DNA of 64,000 bases from Pseudorasbora parva. Taxonomy: Eukaryota; Chordata; Actinopteri; Cypriniformes; Gobionidae. Location: assembly GCF_024679245.1 (NCBI RefSeq), contig NC_090176.1, forward strand, positions 24,444,546 through 24,508,545. The letters run 5' to 3'. The first letter of the stretch is position 1, and every line of letters begins with the position of its first letter. The notes under the pieces were generated by a model. It had not been told where the DNA came from and did not search any database. It saw only the letters and a program-made list of their open reading frames with translations. Shown one piece after another: positions 1 through 46,983 of this stretch. The position numbers and the translations under genes were made by a program.

Positions 1-907
1 TATCGTATATCGTGATAAAACTTCATCAATTAATCGCAACATGAAAAATTGATATCGGCACATGCCTAATTGTGTCTGTATGTAGTGGTGTCTGTTAGGT
101 CAGCATCTCTATTAGGAACCGCTCTATTAGCGGTTCATAAGACCATCTGTGCTTTTAAATGAATCTTACTAGTGAACACCAATCTTGTTCACTTTAGCAC
201 TCATATAATTTCTTCAAGTGTCTTCCTGATGAAGCACACTACTGCTTTGGTGGCATTTTTACAAGTCAAAATGGCAGTAGTGTGCTTTTTTGAATTCAGC
301 TTTAAGTCTGAACAAGACTTGGAGTGGCACTGAATGAACAGAGATTCACGAAGATTAAATTTGTGACATCATTTGTGAATAAGAATGTGAGTGAATGAAA
401 GGGGGCATGTCATTTATTCAGTTCAGCAAGTAAGTCAGTTTTGTTTATCAACGGGAGTAATGGTTATTTTAAAGAGTTTTGTTTGCGTTCACCTATGTTT
501 TGGACATTTTAATGTTTTTGTGACCTATTGTTATTTTTGATCTACACAATCTCTTTTATTGCCAAGTAAATCTACCCTTAATAGAGGGTACAGCAATGTT
601 CATTCTCTGGCAATAGCGTTTTCTTTTTTTTTATATATATGCTTTTTGAACTAAAATCTGAACATTGTGCAACAGTGACGATAAAGTTTCCTACATTTTT
701 CTGATAAGTTGCTCTGTGCCTGAACTTGTTGAGAAAGGCCCTGTTTTTATAGTGAGATTTTTTTTTTTTTTTTTTTAATCAGCTCAGCTTTTTTTTAGCA
801 CTGTGCTTTTATTTCATTTATTTGAGAAATTAGCAATACGTTTCAACATGCTGGTTGAATAGCTGTAATCTTTTCCAATAGGATAAACCTTTTATTTTCC
901 CCTTCAG
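1..907. other. itgav intron (partial)
   Basis: I see no exon here. The sequence is AT-rich with homopolymer T tracts (about 759-776) and a polypyrimidine run leading into the acceptor at 906-907. Confidence 0.6.
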
Positions 908-16616
<15,709 letters not shown>

Positions 16617-18339
16617 GGTTTTTTTACCTTCACCGGTGAAGGTCATCACCAACGATGCCACATCCACAGGAGCGTGCAGTAAATGCACACGTCGGAGCGG
16701 TCATCCAGACAGCCCAGATGAGTGAGATGACTGCTGTCATTTGAATGGTGCACAACCGTGATGTTCTGCTAATAAGACTAAAGCCTTGTGCCAATCCTTT
16801 TCCCCTGTGCTCCCATCCCTCTTTATCTGCACTGAGTCTTAAAACAAGAATTGTTTTTCAGTTAACCATTTAAATCATAATACATTTCAAATCGTTTACA
16901 AGTAACCATAATAAAGGTAATGAAACTTAAATAATGCAAAATGAGATCATGATTTTTACTTTTTTTATTTTGAGGAAAGACATGATGTAGTGTGATACAT
17001 TATAAGATTGCTGGTTCTGCTTCTGTTGAAGAAACCTTTTTGTTATATTGTTTAATGGCGCTCAGTTTCTGCTGTTTGGGGGCTTTTCTGCAGGACTTCG
17101 GACTTTTGGTTCTTATCTGTTTTCTTTGCAGTTGTTTCAGCTGTTGGGATTTTTGGACTCTGGATTTCTTATTTGGGGGTAAGGTGTATTATTTTGAGAA
17201 AATATTCATGACTGTCTACTGTAAACACGTTATTTTAGAGCAGGGTTACATTTGCGCATTAAGAGCATTTGGTTGAATTTGTATTATAAAAAGAGAAAAT
17301 AATCAACATTTTGCACAATAGAGCAATAAAAAAGTAGCATTTCTTATGAACAATATATTAATTTACCTTTAGTTTTCAGATTCAGAAGTATTTTTATAGA
17401 TCAAACACTAGTCTGTTTTTTAAAGGTACATGATTAGAACATAAAAATTCTCCCAAAGTGATCAATTTATACAATTTGGGGGAATTGAGGTGGGAATCCT
17501 TAGGAGCAACATTTGAAAAAAGTTATTTGGCTGATGTTAATTTGATTTTGTGGATTAAAGGTTGCTGTTCATAGTTTTAGATCTTTGAAAAACACAACCC
17601 ATGATACTGAAAAACACACCTGGATTTCTTACGTTGCTGTATTATAGTAATGCTGCTGCCCATATGAATTTACCCATATTGGGTTGCCATAAGTATGTTG
17701 TCTAAATGAAAATGTGTATACTTCAATCAAAATTATGCATTTTAAAAGGATCCAGGATATGTTCTCTTTTGTTTGTAAAGTTTGTAATAAAAAACTTATA
17801 ATAATAGAACATAATTATAGCAACAAAAATAAGTATTTTTGAGAATCCACCATGTTTAAAAACATAGATCACTGATTTTTGACTTTCCTTCCCCCCTTGA
17901 TGTTGTTCAGAAATATGCTGTTAATGCTTCTGTAGTTAAAAATAAACACATACTGATGTAGTTGGATTGTTGTTTTTGTCTTATTTATGAATATAGCTGG
18001 TGCTTAAATTCTGTACTTGACTTGAATGTAGTATCTAATTGTTTTAGTGTCTAAAGTTCTTGTTATCTTAACACTATTTTCTAATCTCCAGCGTTGAACT
18101 TGATAAGACAGGATTTTTGTAACTGTTGTAAATGTAACTGTTAATGCTTATCTGGTTGATGAATAACCAGATGCAGACTTTAACTTCAAGAATAATCATA
18201 TTTAGAATCTACAGTGCTTCTATGGCTTTTGTACTTAAAGCAAACAGCTATAAATGAGAAAACAATTGAGACATTTAAATGCTATTGTGGATTTTAGTAT
18301 TTATTATAAAGATGTTTGCATTGTACGTGATGTCGCAAT
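16617..18339. other. itgav 3' UTR and convergent intergenic space
   Basis: This runs from the itgav stop to the stop codon of the minus-strand dipeptidase, so the two genes converge. Candidate itgav poly(A) signals AATAAA lie at about 16910 and 17939; the latter is followed by a GT-rich stretch. No other gene was seen. Confidence 0.55.
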
Positions 18340-20936
<2,597 letters not shown>

Positions 20937-22016
20937 CTTTCTCAACTGTGCTGCCGCAGAAATGTAGAAGTTGATCAGAGGACAGACAGCTCAGCACAGC
21001 ACATGACTAGCGCTTTTTTTGCTTACACCTCAGATCGGTGTGGTCTAATCTTCAATACATTACCTTTGGTCAGACAGTATATCACTGATTATTCCACAGA
21101 TGATAAACATTCACAGGAACAAGCCAGAAACGTTACACTGAATCATGTGATTAAAACATTACAAAATTACTTTTCGGGACAGCTCACTAAAGTAATTGTT
21201 CTGATCACAATTGCGGACCCTTTAAAACACATTGAACCTGTTTTTATTTTTTAAACTTCTTTTTATTTGCATTTAGCATTTAGGTTTGTGTAGTATCTTT
21301 TTACAGTCTATGGAAATTACTTGCATGCTTTTCAAAATAAAAGACCTATAGACATCAAACTATGCAACGTTACAATGTTTATTTATTTGTGTGTGTGTGT
21401 GTGGGGGGGGGGGGGGGTGAGACATGGCATAAGTTGTTGGTTTTTATATGAAATTGTAATTTATTTTTTCTACTTCTTAAATACGTATAGATTGTTCTGA
21501 ATAAATACAAAAAAATTAAATAATGATTGTGTGAAAGGGATTTATATTGTTTAACAAACATTGTTTGACTAAACTTTACTTGATTATTAAGTGATGTTAA
21601 AGAGCTTGAGATTAAAAATTAAGTCAATATAATTGTGAACAACATAGTTTAAATTTACAATCAAGCTGTAATTTGGTCAAATGGTGCAAAACATGTGTAA
21701 ACATTATTTTATTGTGCGAGTTTAGTAAACTATGCAAGCATGAGCAATGAGTCTGATTAAATAAAAAAATAAATCTTTATTTTTTTTTTGAATGTATTAA
21801 GAGTTAAACATATTAATTCATAAACATATAATTAATTGATTTATTAATAAACATATTTTAATGGTTTATTTTGTCGAATGATCTCACATCCGCAAGTTGG
21901 TGTATCACGTGTGTGTTGCGTCACTCAAGCTGCATGGTTTGTGTCTTGAGCGAAGGAATCACTAGTACCCCGCACTCTACCCCAGTGATTGGCGGAACTT
22001 AACTGATCAAATTGAA
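20937..22016. promoter_or_regulatory. Divergent intergenic region between dipeptidase and umps
   Basis: About 1.08 kb separates the two start codons, with transcription leaving in both directions. No TATA box was seen close to either start. Near umps there is GTGATTGGCGG (an inverted CCAAT box, about 21986) and a GC-richer stretch from about 21885. A GT run followed by a G homopolymer lies at 21391-21417. Shared-promoter function is inference. Confidence 0.45.
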
Positions 22017-32740
<10,724 letters not shown>

Positions 32741-34238
32741 GGAAACCCCTCAGGAAAGAGAGAAATTTGGGGCCAGTTAGTCTCGTTTTTATAGCTTAGC
32801 TCAGTCTTTCCATCCACTATAATACTAACCTGATTCAGATTACTCCCTCCTTGTTTTTCTCCACTTATTAATAAAGGTGTCATTTAAACATGTTTGTCCA
32901 TTTTATTTTAATAATTGAAATTTTTAATGCAACATTTTAACAGGGGAACATTGAATATATATTGAAATGTAAGTGATATCTGTGATGTCAAAGCTGAATT
33001 TTCAGCATCATTCTATTCTTCAGAAATCATTCTAATATGCTGATTTTATGCGCAATAAACTTAGAATTATTATCAATGGTTGAAAGCAATTGTTTTCTGT
33101 AATCTTTGATAAATGGAAAGCATTTATTTGATACACATGTTTTGTAACATTACAAATGTTTTACTCACTGCATCCTAGCTCGTGAATAGAATAAAAGTAA
33201 TAATTTATTTCCAAAAAAATATTACAAGAACTTAAATGGCAATGTACCTATAACACAATAAATAATAATATATCACGAGTAATGACTAGTAAAAGTGACA
33301 ACTTACCCTCCATTTCTTTTCTGTTTTAAACGTAAGATATGCACTTCGTCCAAACTTAAAAAAAGCTTTTTTTAAGCGACTTTAATTTTGTCATTGTTTT
33401 CAAATCCAGTAGGGGGCAGACGCACACCAGCTGTTTTATGTCGAGTGTTTTGATAGAGAAATAAGAACGAAAATTGAACTAAAAAGTTTAACGAAAAGCC
33501 GACAGTATCATTGGAAATATGGACTTTTTTATTTTGATTAGCCATTTCCCTATATTATTTTCATTGATAATTAGTTACGGTTTAATGCCATTAACAGCAG
33601 CGAGATATGCTACAGTCTATCCATACCCCATCTAAAACAATTAGCAAAATTCTTTTAAGCGTGTTTTTGTGTTTATTAAATTATTTTGTCACTCCGAAGT
33701 GTTTAGTCTACAGTGAATTAACAACAAAAAGGGTGCAGTGATTAAAATAATTGAAAAATAAAAATTGCCTGTGCTTTGCTGCTTTAAGCTTGTTTCTTTA
33801 TCCATTTTCTTGTAAAAAGTACAAAAAAAGTGCTAACATGAACGGAGCAATATTCGATATAGGCTACTCTTTTTATATTTATGAAAACATGCAATTCACA
33901 TGCAATAAAGCGGATTTTCCCCCGTTTACTTTTTCCTTTCTATCTTTAATTTTTTTATTTTATGAAGTTGAAGAGGTCATCTTTGTACGTCCTCGCGCCT
34001 TGACCTCGCGCGCCCATCCGCTCCAGATGTCTCAACGCGTTTTATCTCGACGAAACGAGGTCGGTTTGCACAGAGCGACATGATTGACATAATAGAGAGA
34101 AGTAATCTACTGTGGACCTCCCATTTGACTCCCTGTGTCAATATTGGATGAGAGGAAAGTGCCGTGTGACAGGTGTCCAGGACAGAGTTCCGCGCGCTGA
34201 AGACAGAGAGCAGGTCAATGCATTACTCGCGTGCACAC

Positions 34239-34313
34239 TATAAAGCTAAAGGCCTCTGGTCTGTGCGCATTAACACTCGCTGTTACAACGCTTCTGGTGT
34301 GCCGGATCACACG
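34239..34313 (+). promoter_or_regulatory. Candidate TATA promoter and short 5' leader exon
   Basis: TATAAAG at 34239-34245 follows a locally GC-rich, CpG-containing stretch (from about 33990). It precedes roughly 45 nt of leader that ends in a strong donor (ACG|GTAAGTT, exon end 34313). The downstream partner could be the candidate exon at 37418-37519 (donor GTGAGA) or the cryba2 exon at 38605. No coding capacity. This is inference from motifs only. Confidence 0.3.
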
Positions 34314-36369
34314 GTAAGTTCTGTCTCCTCAGGTTTTTGGTAGCAATGAACATTAAAGTAGGCTAATTTAAAATGTCATGAACTGTATAGGCTATTCATA
34401 TTTTGATGTACAATAGCATAACGTGTTACGTGTATTGTTAATGAAAGTTCTTGTCACATGATCTATTGTTCTTCTTACTGGTTGTCTTAAGGAAAGAGGA
34501 CAAGTCATCATCAGAAACCGAATGAATTAAAGGATGTTGTATGCTTTCTGCACTTGTATCACGTTGAGCCACGCGCACAATACCTGCAGATGAAATGGTT
34601 TTGTTCGTTCGGCTCGCGTTACGCAGATGCAGACACGCGTCAGTAAAACACCAGAGAATCGGGATCGACTCATCGAATGACATTTTCACTGCTTTCACAA
34701 AACTTAACCATTTTAATAAAACGCGTATAATGAGTCACTATAATTAATTATTAGCCTATACGGAATATATATGATATAGCCTGCTAAATGTCTTATTTTA
34801 ATGTCATTTTGTTGGATATGTAGCCTATTAAGACAAATTGAAAACTCTGCTTGGCTACAAGTTGGCCTTTTTTACCACTTGGTACTGTAAGGCTATAGGA
34901 TTTAGTAACTAACCATTTAGGATAGTTAATGAATGAAACCTTTATTTGTCATCGTATTTGACCATGTGATTGTAGATTGTATTTTAAGAACATTATGGCT
35001 ATACATATAATAACCAGTATAGCCCTATTGATACTAGAATATTTCCATTCATTAAGCTGAATTACACAAAAATGTTCTAGTCTGATCATTGAGAGAAGCC
35101 TCATTATTGAAGAAACAAGTGTAGGCTATGTGAAAAATATCATAACTAAATGATATGCATGTTGAATTTCCATATTATGTTTATTTATGTTATTCAGAAT
35201 TTTAATAAAGAATAAAAACGAATACTTTCTCAATGTTTTATTATTGGTAACACTATTATACAGTTTCCTTGTTACACGTTACATGTAGTTACTATAATAA
35301 CAATAAATGATGCGTAACTACATGCAACTGATTCTTGAAAATACTAATTATAACCCTATAGTATAAGTAGACAACATTACTGAGTACTTAAATATATAAT
35401 TACACTGTAACAAGGACACCTTAAAATAAAGTTTAGCCTTTTGGTTTTTTTTATTCTTTGATACATTTACCGCTCTACTTATGTTACAACAGACACAATA
35501 TAGTTGCTTCTATATAGGCTATTGCATTATTCCATAAAGCACTTGGCAAACAGCTATACCTGCTGGACAGGAGTTGCCTGTTGGCTATGTGGCAGTTAAA
35601 AGGGTTACAGTTGAAAATGCAAATTATGTTTTTTTTTTTCCCTTGCCCTTGGCAGTAGATTAAATGGAAATGTCTGTCTCTGTCTACCATGGCCATGTTC
35701 TGCATGAAGCACCCGGCTTGTGTGCTCAAACACATAAAGGACATTATCTGAGCAGATGTCACCTGCACTAGCTGTCTGGACCTGTCCACATTTACCCTTA
35801 GAAGGATTAGTTTCCATGGCACCCTAAAGAAAACGTCATCCAACACTAACTATTCAAATAGCACCGACCAGTTTCACTGCACCTTCACACCTGTTTGTAT
35901 ACTGGCAAAGTAAATGAATGACAATGGATGCAATTTGGATGGTGCCGGTCACAACATTAATACACATTTCAAATATTTCAGGGAGTTCATCTTCACATTG
36001 AAATAAAGTGTGGCCATATTACAGTTCAAATCGTGCTCAAATGAAATGTAACATATGTCAAATCCTGCTATTTTGAGCAATGACACCATATAGGCTACTA
36101 TATAGGAGACGGAAGCATCACACTTTCTGATTTGCAAAGGATTGATTTGCATGTCAAATAACTCTGACAGTTTCACCTTGTTTTTGCATTTGGAATGTAC
36201 ATGGAACACACTTACAGTGCATCATCATCTGATGATATCGATTCGCCATCTCTTATGCTCATTAAAGCTTCATTTATTAAAAAAAATACAATACTAAAAG
36301 TACAGGAAAATTATGAGATATTATTACAAATATCCGTATTCTATTTTAATATAGGAATGTAGTTTATTA

Positions 36370-36960
36370 CACACACACGCACACGCAGGCACATGTCGTG
36401 TTTCCATGTTTTATGGGGACTTTCCATAGGCTTAATGGATTTCATACTGTACAAACTGTACATCCTATCCCCCTACACTGCCCCTGCCCCTAAACCTACC
36501 CATCACAGGAAACATTCTGCAGTTTTACTTTCTCAAAAAAACTCCTTCTGTGTGATTTATAAGATGTTTTCCTCATTGCACCTAAAAATGTCCCCACAAG
36601 GACAAGGATTTCAGATATTGTCATCTTTGTGGGGACATTTTGTTTCATTACCAGGCCTACACACACACACACATTTGTTTTTGTGACATATGGGGACATT
36701 CCACATGCGTAATGGTTTTTATACCATACAAACCATATTTTCTATCCCCCTACACTGCCCCTGCCCCTAAACCTACCCATCACAGGAAACATTCTGCATT
36801 TTTACTTTCTTAAAAAAACTCATCCTGTATGATTTATAAGCATTTTGAAAAGTGGGGACATGGCCAATGTCCTCATATTACACCCTCTCCTTGTAATACC
36901 TATGTCATACCCATGTCATTATACACATTTGTGTCCTCATATGTCACAAAAATATGCCCC
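36370..36960. repeat. Two head-to-tail copies of a 'CCTACACTGCCCCTGCCCC' dispersed repeat
   Basis: Each copy has the order TGGGGAC, CCCCTACACTGCCCCTGCCC, ACCTACCCATCACAGGAAAC, 'ATTTATAAG' and TGTCCTCAT, flanked by CA runs. Inverted copies lie at about 38975-39290 and 43330-43490. The short open frames across it are repeat artefacts. Confidence 0.75.
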
Positions 36961-36984
36961 CCCCCCCCCCCCCACACACACACA

Positions 36985-37350
<366 letters not shown>

Positions 37351-38201
37351 GGATGCAACTTAATTATGATTATATGATTTCTCTTTTTTATATCTGGATG
37401 TAACTGGCTCTCCTAAGAAAATGAGGGTGACCTCAGATCTGTCACATCAGGATAACAGGCCAACAGCTGTGCGCCCTGCATCTCTGCAGCACCTGCACCT
37501 CACAAGCAACAGCTAAAAGGTGAGAACAATCACATATGCATGCATGCACATGCCTTGGCTGATTTAAAATATTTCATGGGCTTTTGATTCCAACATAATT
37601 GTCATAAATATAGATTTATGAATAACAACTTAATGCTCTATGATAAAGGTCATGAAAATGTACTGAAATCTAGAGCTACTGGTCATGCAATAAAGCATCA
37701 CACCACAAGATGTCATCAAAAGGGCTGACCACTGGACAATTTTTCAGTTTGAGTTTTAAAATAATCATAATTTAAACTGATATAACTGTTGCTTGCTATG
37801 ATAAATCGGATGCTTATTACATAAAAAAAGTGTGTAATGTAATTATGTAAAGTTGTAATTTATTGTTCTAAAACAGCTGTATTCACATTTTTTTCTGAAT
37901 TGCTGCAATTGTTATCACTTTTTTTTTAAGTATATTATTATCTGTTGTGAATTTTTGAATCATACTCTCTCAAATGTAGATTCATAACATGCATAAATAT
38001 ATATTTAGTGGGTGCCAACAACAGCCAGTTCTGCCCAGGGAGAGCATCCACAAGCAGGCATCAGAAAGTGACCACGGACGGCTCAGTCTAATCTCCAACA
38101 ATTCTGCTATTATCTGCTCTATCCAATCAAAGTCTCATGTCAAAGCATCGCCATTGTGAATAGCCAAGGGTCCAGCGTGGGGGCAGAGTGTGGCGTTTTG
38201 A

Positions 38202-38404
38202 TGACTCAGTGGGTCTAAGACCTCCACAATAGGCCGCACAGGACTCCACAATAGTGAAGGCTAATGCGGTTTTTCTGTTGGCTGCTGCTGAGTGTGCAGG
38301 CCTGATGCGCATTCTGCACTAAATGAGGGGCCCTGTGCTATAAAAACACTGGACAAGGGCTTGGCCACCACATTGATTATACTGGATCTGTCCCACCTCA
38401 GTAC
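38202..38404 (+). promoter_or_regulatory. cryba2: cryba2 core promoter and non-coding exon 1
   Basis: TATAAAA at 38339-38345 is followed by about 55 nt of leader ending at a donor (GTAC|GTGAGT, exon end about 38404). That leader would splice to the acceptor at 38603-38604 just before the start codon. Upstream lie TGACTCA (38202-38208) and TGCTGAGTGTGCAG (38286-38299), which resembles a Maf recognition element, the usual lens control site of crystallin genes. Factor binding is inference. Confidence 0.65.
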
Positions 38405-38628
38405 GTGAGTATGCCACTGTCTTAGGCCTCAAAGTGAAACATCGGATTCCTGTACAATGATCTTATTGAGCAGCAAATACTGTCAAAACTTTATCCAGGA
38501 ATCAGCTTTCACTTAATCTACCCAGGAATGTTTCACATGGGGGCATGAATTCACATTGTGGTCTTGGTTTTGCCCCTCTCCTCTCCTTGTTTTTCCTGGT
38601 ATAGAGAGCGCGGTGATCGACAGCAGCC

Positions 38629-40089
38629 ATGAATCCGCAGCAGCAGTTGGAGCAGAGGGGGAAGTTTAGGATGACTGTGTTCGAGGAGGAGTTCTTCCAG
38701 GGCAAGAGCTGTGAATTCACGTTTGAGTGCCAGAACGTTCTGGACAGAAACTTCAGAAAGATTCGCTCCATTAAGGTGGAGAACGGCCCGTAAGTGTAAC
38801 CTCTGGATGTTTTGATGTGCAAAGGGTGAAGCAGAGCGGATAAATGACTGTCATGTTTAATATTAGATCTATATTTTGATTCATACAGTGATGTATTTGT
38901 AAAATTAGAAGTCAAATGTGTACAGATAAAAATAATAATATTGTAATATAATAAAATAATAAATGTCTGTGTGTGTGTGTGTGGGGGGGGGGGCATGTTT
39001 TTGTGACAAATGGGGACACAAATGTGTATGATGGCATGTGTATGGCAGGTATTACAAGGAGAGGGTGAAATATGAGGACATTGGCCATGTCCCCACTTTT
39101 CAAAAGGCTTATAAATCATACAGGATGAGTTTTTTTTTAGAAAGTAAAAATGCAGAATGCTTCCTGTGATGGGTAGGTTTAGGGGCAGGGACAGTGTAGG
39201 GGGATAGAAAATACGATTTGTACAGTATAAAAACCATTACGCCTATGGAATGTCCCCATATGTCACAAAAACAAACGTTTGTGTGTGTGTGGTGTGTTTG
39301 CACATCCCCCAAGAGTGCATTAAATGATCCAAAGTGTCAGTATTATAATGATTTCTAATTCAAATAAATACTGTTAATATTCATCAAAGCATTAATTCAG
39401 CATATTAGCATAAATCAGCATAATGATTTCTAAAGGATCATTTGACACTGAACACTAAAGAAAATTTTTGATTTACCATCACAGGAATATATTACATTTA
39501 GCAATATATTCAAAAATAAAACAGTTTTTTAATGTAATAATATTGCACAATATTAATGTTTTTACTTATTTATTTTTTTTAAATCAAATTAATGCTACCT
39601 TGGTAAGCATAAGAGACTTAGAGACATGAGAAAATCTTACTGACCCCAAACTTTTGAACGACGTTAGTGGCCAAAAGTGATGTCCGCCCTATAGGATAAT
39701 TGACATCTTCATCCTTCATTCAAATATTATTCGAATATTTGTTCAATATTTTGTAAGCAGCTGTGCTTTGAGTCAATTATTTTGTTTGTGATGACACAAT
39801 GAAACATGTAAAATTGTGCCGACATATTTTTTAGCCAAGCTGTCATACAAAGTATGAACCAAAAATATGCTTACAATGTTTTTTTTCTGTTTTTGTATGC
39901 ATTTTTGTGTATAGTAAAATAAAACCTGCAGCTGTAGTTTGCCCTTTTTTGCCAAAAAATTTGAACAGATATATGTGCATTGTTAAAATGTTCTAAACAT
40001 AGGAAATATTTTCCTCATATTATGATAGATAAAAAAAAAACAATAATAAAAATGCTAATAAAAAACAAAACAATAAAAATGCTAATAAT

Positions 40090-40178
<89 letters not shown>

Positions 40179-41956
40179 GATTAGCATTTTTATTATTGTT
40201 TTTTATTATTAAATATCTATATTAGAATTAAAGTGACTATTAGCAACTTAACATACATTTTGCATTATTCTTGCCATCTGCACAATGTCCCACAAAACCT
40301 CCAATTTCATTGTCATAAACAGTATTTCTATAGTCTGAATGCTGATTTTTATATTTATACAAACCAGAACAATGACAGAGATAGCAGATCGTGTGTGTGG
40401 CTGGCAGCTGCCGACTGTGTTGTGGCTGTCTGTGATGACAGATGAGCTGATAAAAGAACAGAGCCGCTCATTCAGTCCACACCATCGTGTTTGCTTTTGC
40501 CTTTGTGTCCTGATCAGCAGCGATCACCGTCATGTAAAACGATGTTGCTTCATGGTTTGTGTTGACTGTGACATTCTGTCTCTCTCTCAGCTGGGTGGGG
40601 TACGAGTATCCTGAGTTTCAGGGCCAGCAGTTTATCCTAGAGAAAGGAGACTACCCCTGTTACCAGGCCTGGAGTGGCAACAGCAGTTACAGAACAGAGC
40701 ACATGCTCTCTTTCCGACCTATTAAATGTGCTGTAAGTTAATCTCATTATGTCAAACCTGCAAAGACTTTCTTCAGCGCTTCTTTCATCATCTCGGCAAT
40801 CTCTTTGTGAAAACGGCACATTAGGTTTACTTCATTACAAATATCCTCCTAATCATCCTGGCGCGATCAAATTACTCACTAAATACTCACCCTTTCCCGA
40901 CAGAACCACAGTGACAGTAAGATTACCCTCTATGAGTGTGAAGACTTCATGGGACGTAAATTTGAGATGTGTGAGGACTATCCCTCCCTCCAAGCCATGG
41001 GTTGGTGCAGCAAGGAAGTTCCCTCAATCAAAGTCAACTCTGGGGCGTAAGTCACCTCATCACCCTTGACAACGTCACTCTTAGAAAATGGAAGTTCTAT
41101 ATAGAATCCTACACTGTAAACATTTTTTGTTGGTTTAACTTAAAAATGTAAGTAACCTGGTTGCTCTAAAATTTTGAGTTTGTTGAAATTTAAAATTTGA
41201 GTTGATATAATAAAGGAAATTAGTTGAATAAATAGAAACTCAAAATACTATTGAATATGAACCACATCAAAAATTGTATACATCATGAAAATAGCACAAT
41301 TTGGCATGTTTTACTGCGACTCTTTTAATAATATTTGAATAAAGGTTGTCGATTCTTCAAAAATGTTCATTGTATTTACTCAAATTCTTAATTTAAATTA
41401 ACTCAAAATTTTAAGGCAACCAGGTAACTTTTTTTTTAAACAATTTTTTACAGTGGTTTTTGACCAAAAAGGTTCTATGTAAGGAAAAATGGTGATAAAG
41501 CGTGTTTACAAGCTGTTTAGTTAATCACATTTTATTTAAAAAAAACTAAAACATAATTAAACTAAATCCATGAAATGATCCCTAACGGTTCTATATATGA
41601 AGCACCTGACAGAACCGTATTAATACAACTAGCCTATATTTAATAATTTCTGCAATATATACATTTGATTATCCGTAAACGTCTACAGAGTATGCTGATC
41701 TCCGTTTCTTTGTTAGAAATATTGTCACTTACGTAACGTGGCAGCTCCCTGCACACAGTCTTATTGGTGTGTGGTGCAATAAATGAGATTTGCCTTTTTC
41801 TCTGCCAGCTGGGTAGGCTATCAGTTTCCTGGTTACCGTGGATATCAGTACATCTTTGAGAGAGACAGACGCCAAGGAGAGTACAGATGCTACAACGAGT
41901 ACAGCACCCAGGCACACACCAATCAGATCCAGTCTATGCGCAGAATTCAGCAATAA
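38629..41956 (+). CDS. cryba2: Beta-A2 crystallin
   Basis: Structural lens protein of the beta/gamma-crystallin family. Coding exons are 38629-38789, 40591-40732, 40904-41046 and 41809-41956. They join to 594 nt, giving 197 aa, the same length as mammalian beta-A2. The first coding exon holds the N-terminal arm plus Greek key 1 ([18 protein letters not shown]). The others hold Greek key 2 ([20 protein letters not shown]), Greek key 3 ([16 protein letters not shown]) and Greek key 4 ([19 protein letters not shown]). The one-exon-per-Greek-key layout is typical of beta crystallins. AATAAA at 42009 closes a short 3' UTR. It is adjacent to fev, as in other vertebrates. No defect was seen. Which of the teleost duplicates (a or b) it is was not determined. 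Confidence 0.95.
38975..39665. repeat. Dispersed repeats in cryba2 intron
   Basis: 38975-39290 is an inverted copy of the repeat at 36370. 39300-39665 is a copy of the 'CCCCAAACTTTTGAACG' family (its end is at 39645-39660). Together they fill much of the first coding intron. Confidence 0.7.
40098..40175. repeat. (AT)n microsatellite
   Basis: About 78 bp of AT repeats in a cryba2 intron, flanked by inverted AATAAAAATGCTAAT and ATTAGCATTTTTATT segments. Confidence 0.95.

Positions 41957-46983
<5,027 letters not shown>

Noticed and set aside
38502..39119. 205-aa minus-strand frame over cryba2 exon 2
   Set aside because: It runs antisense through the crystallin exon into a dispersed repeat; no domain, a chance frame.
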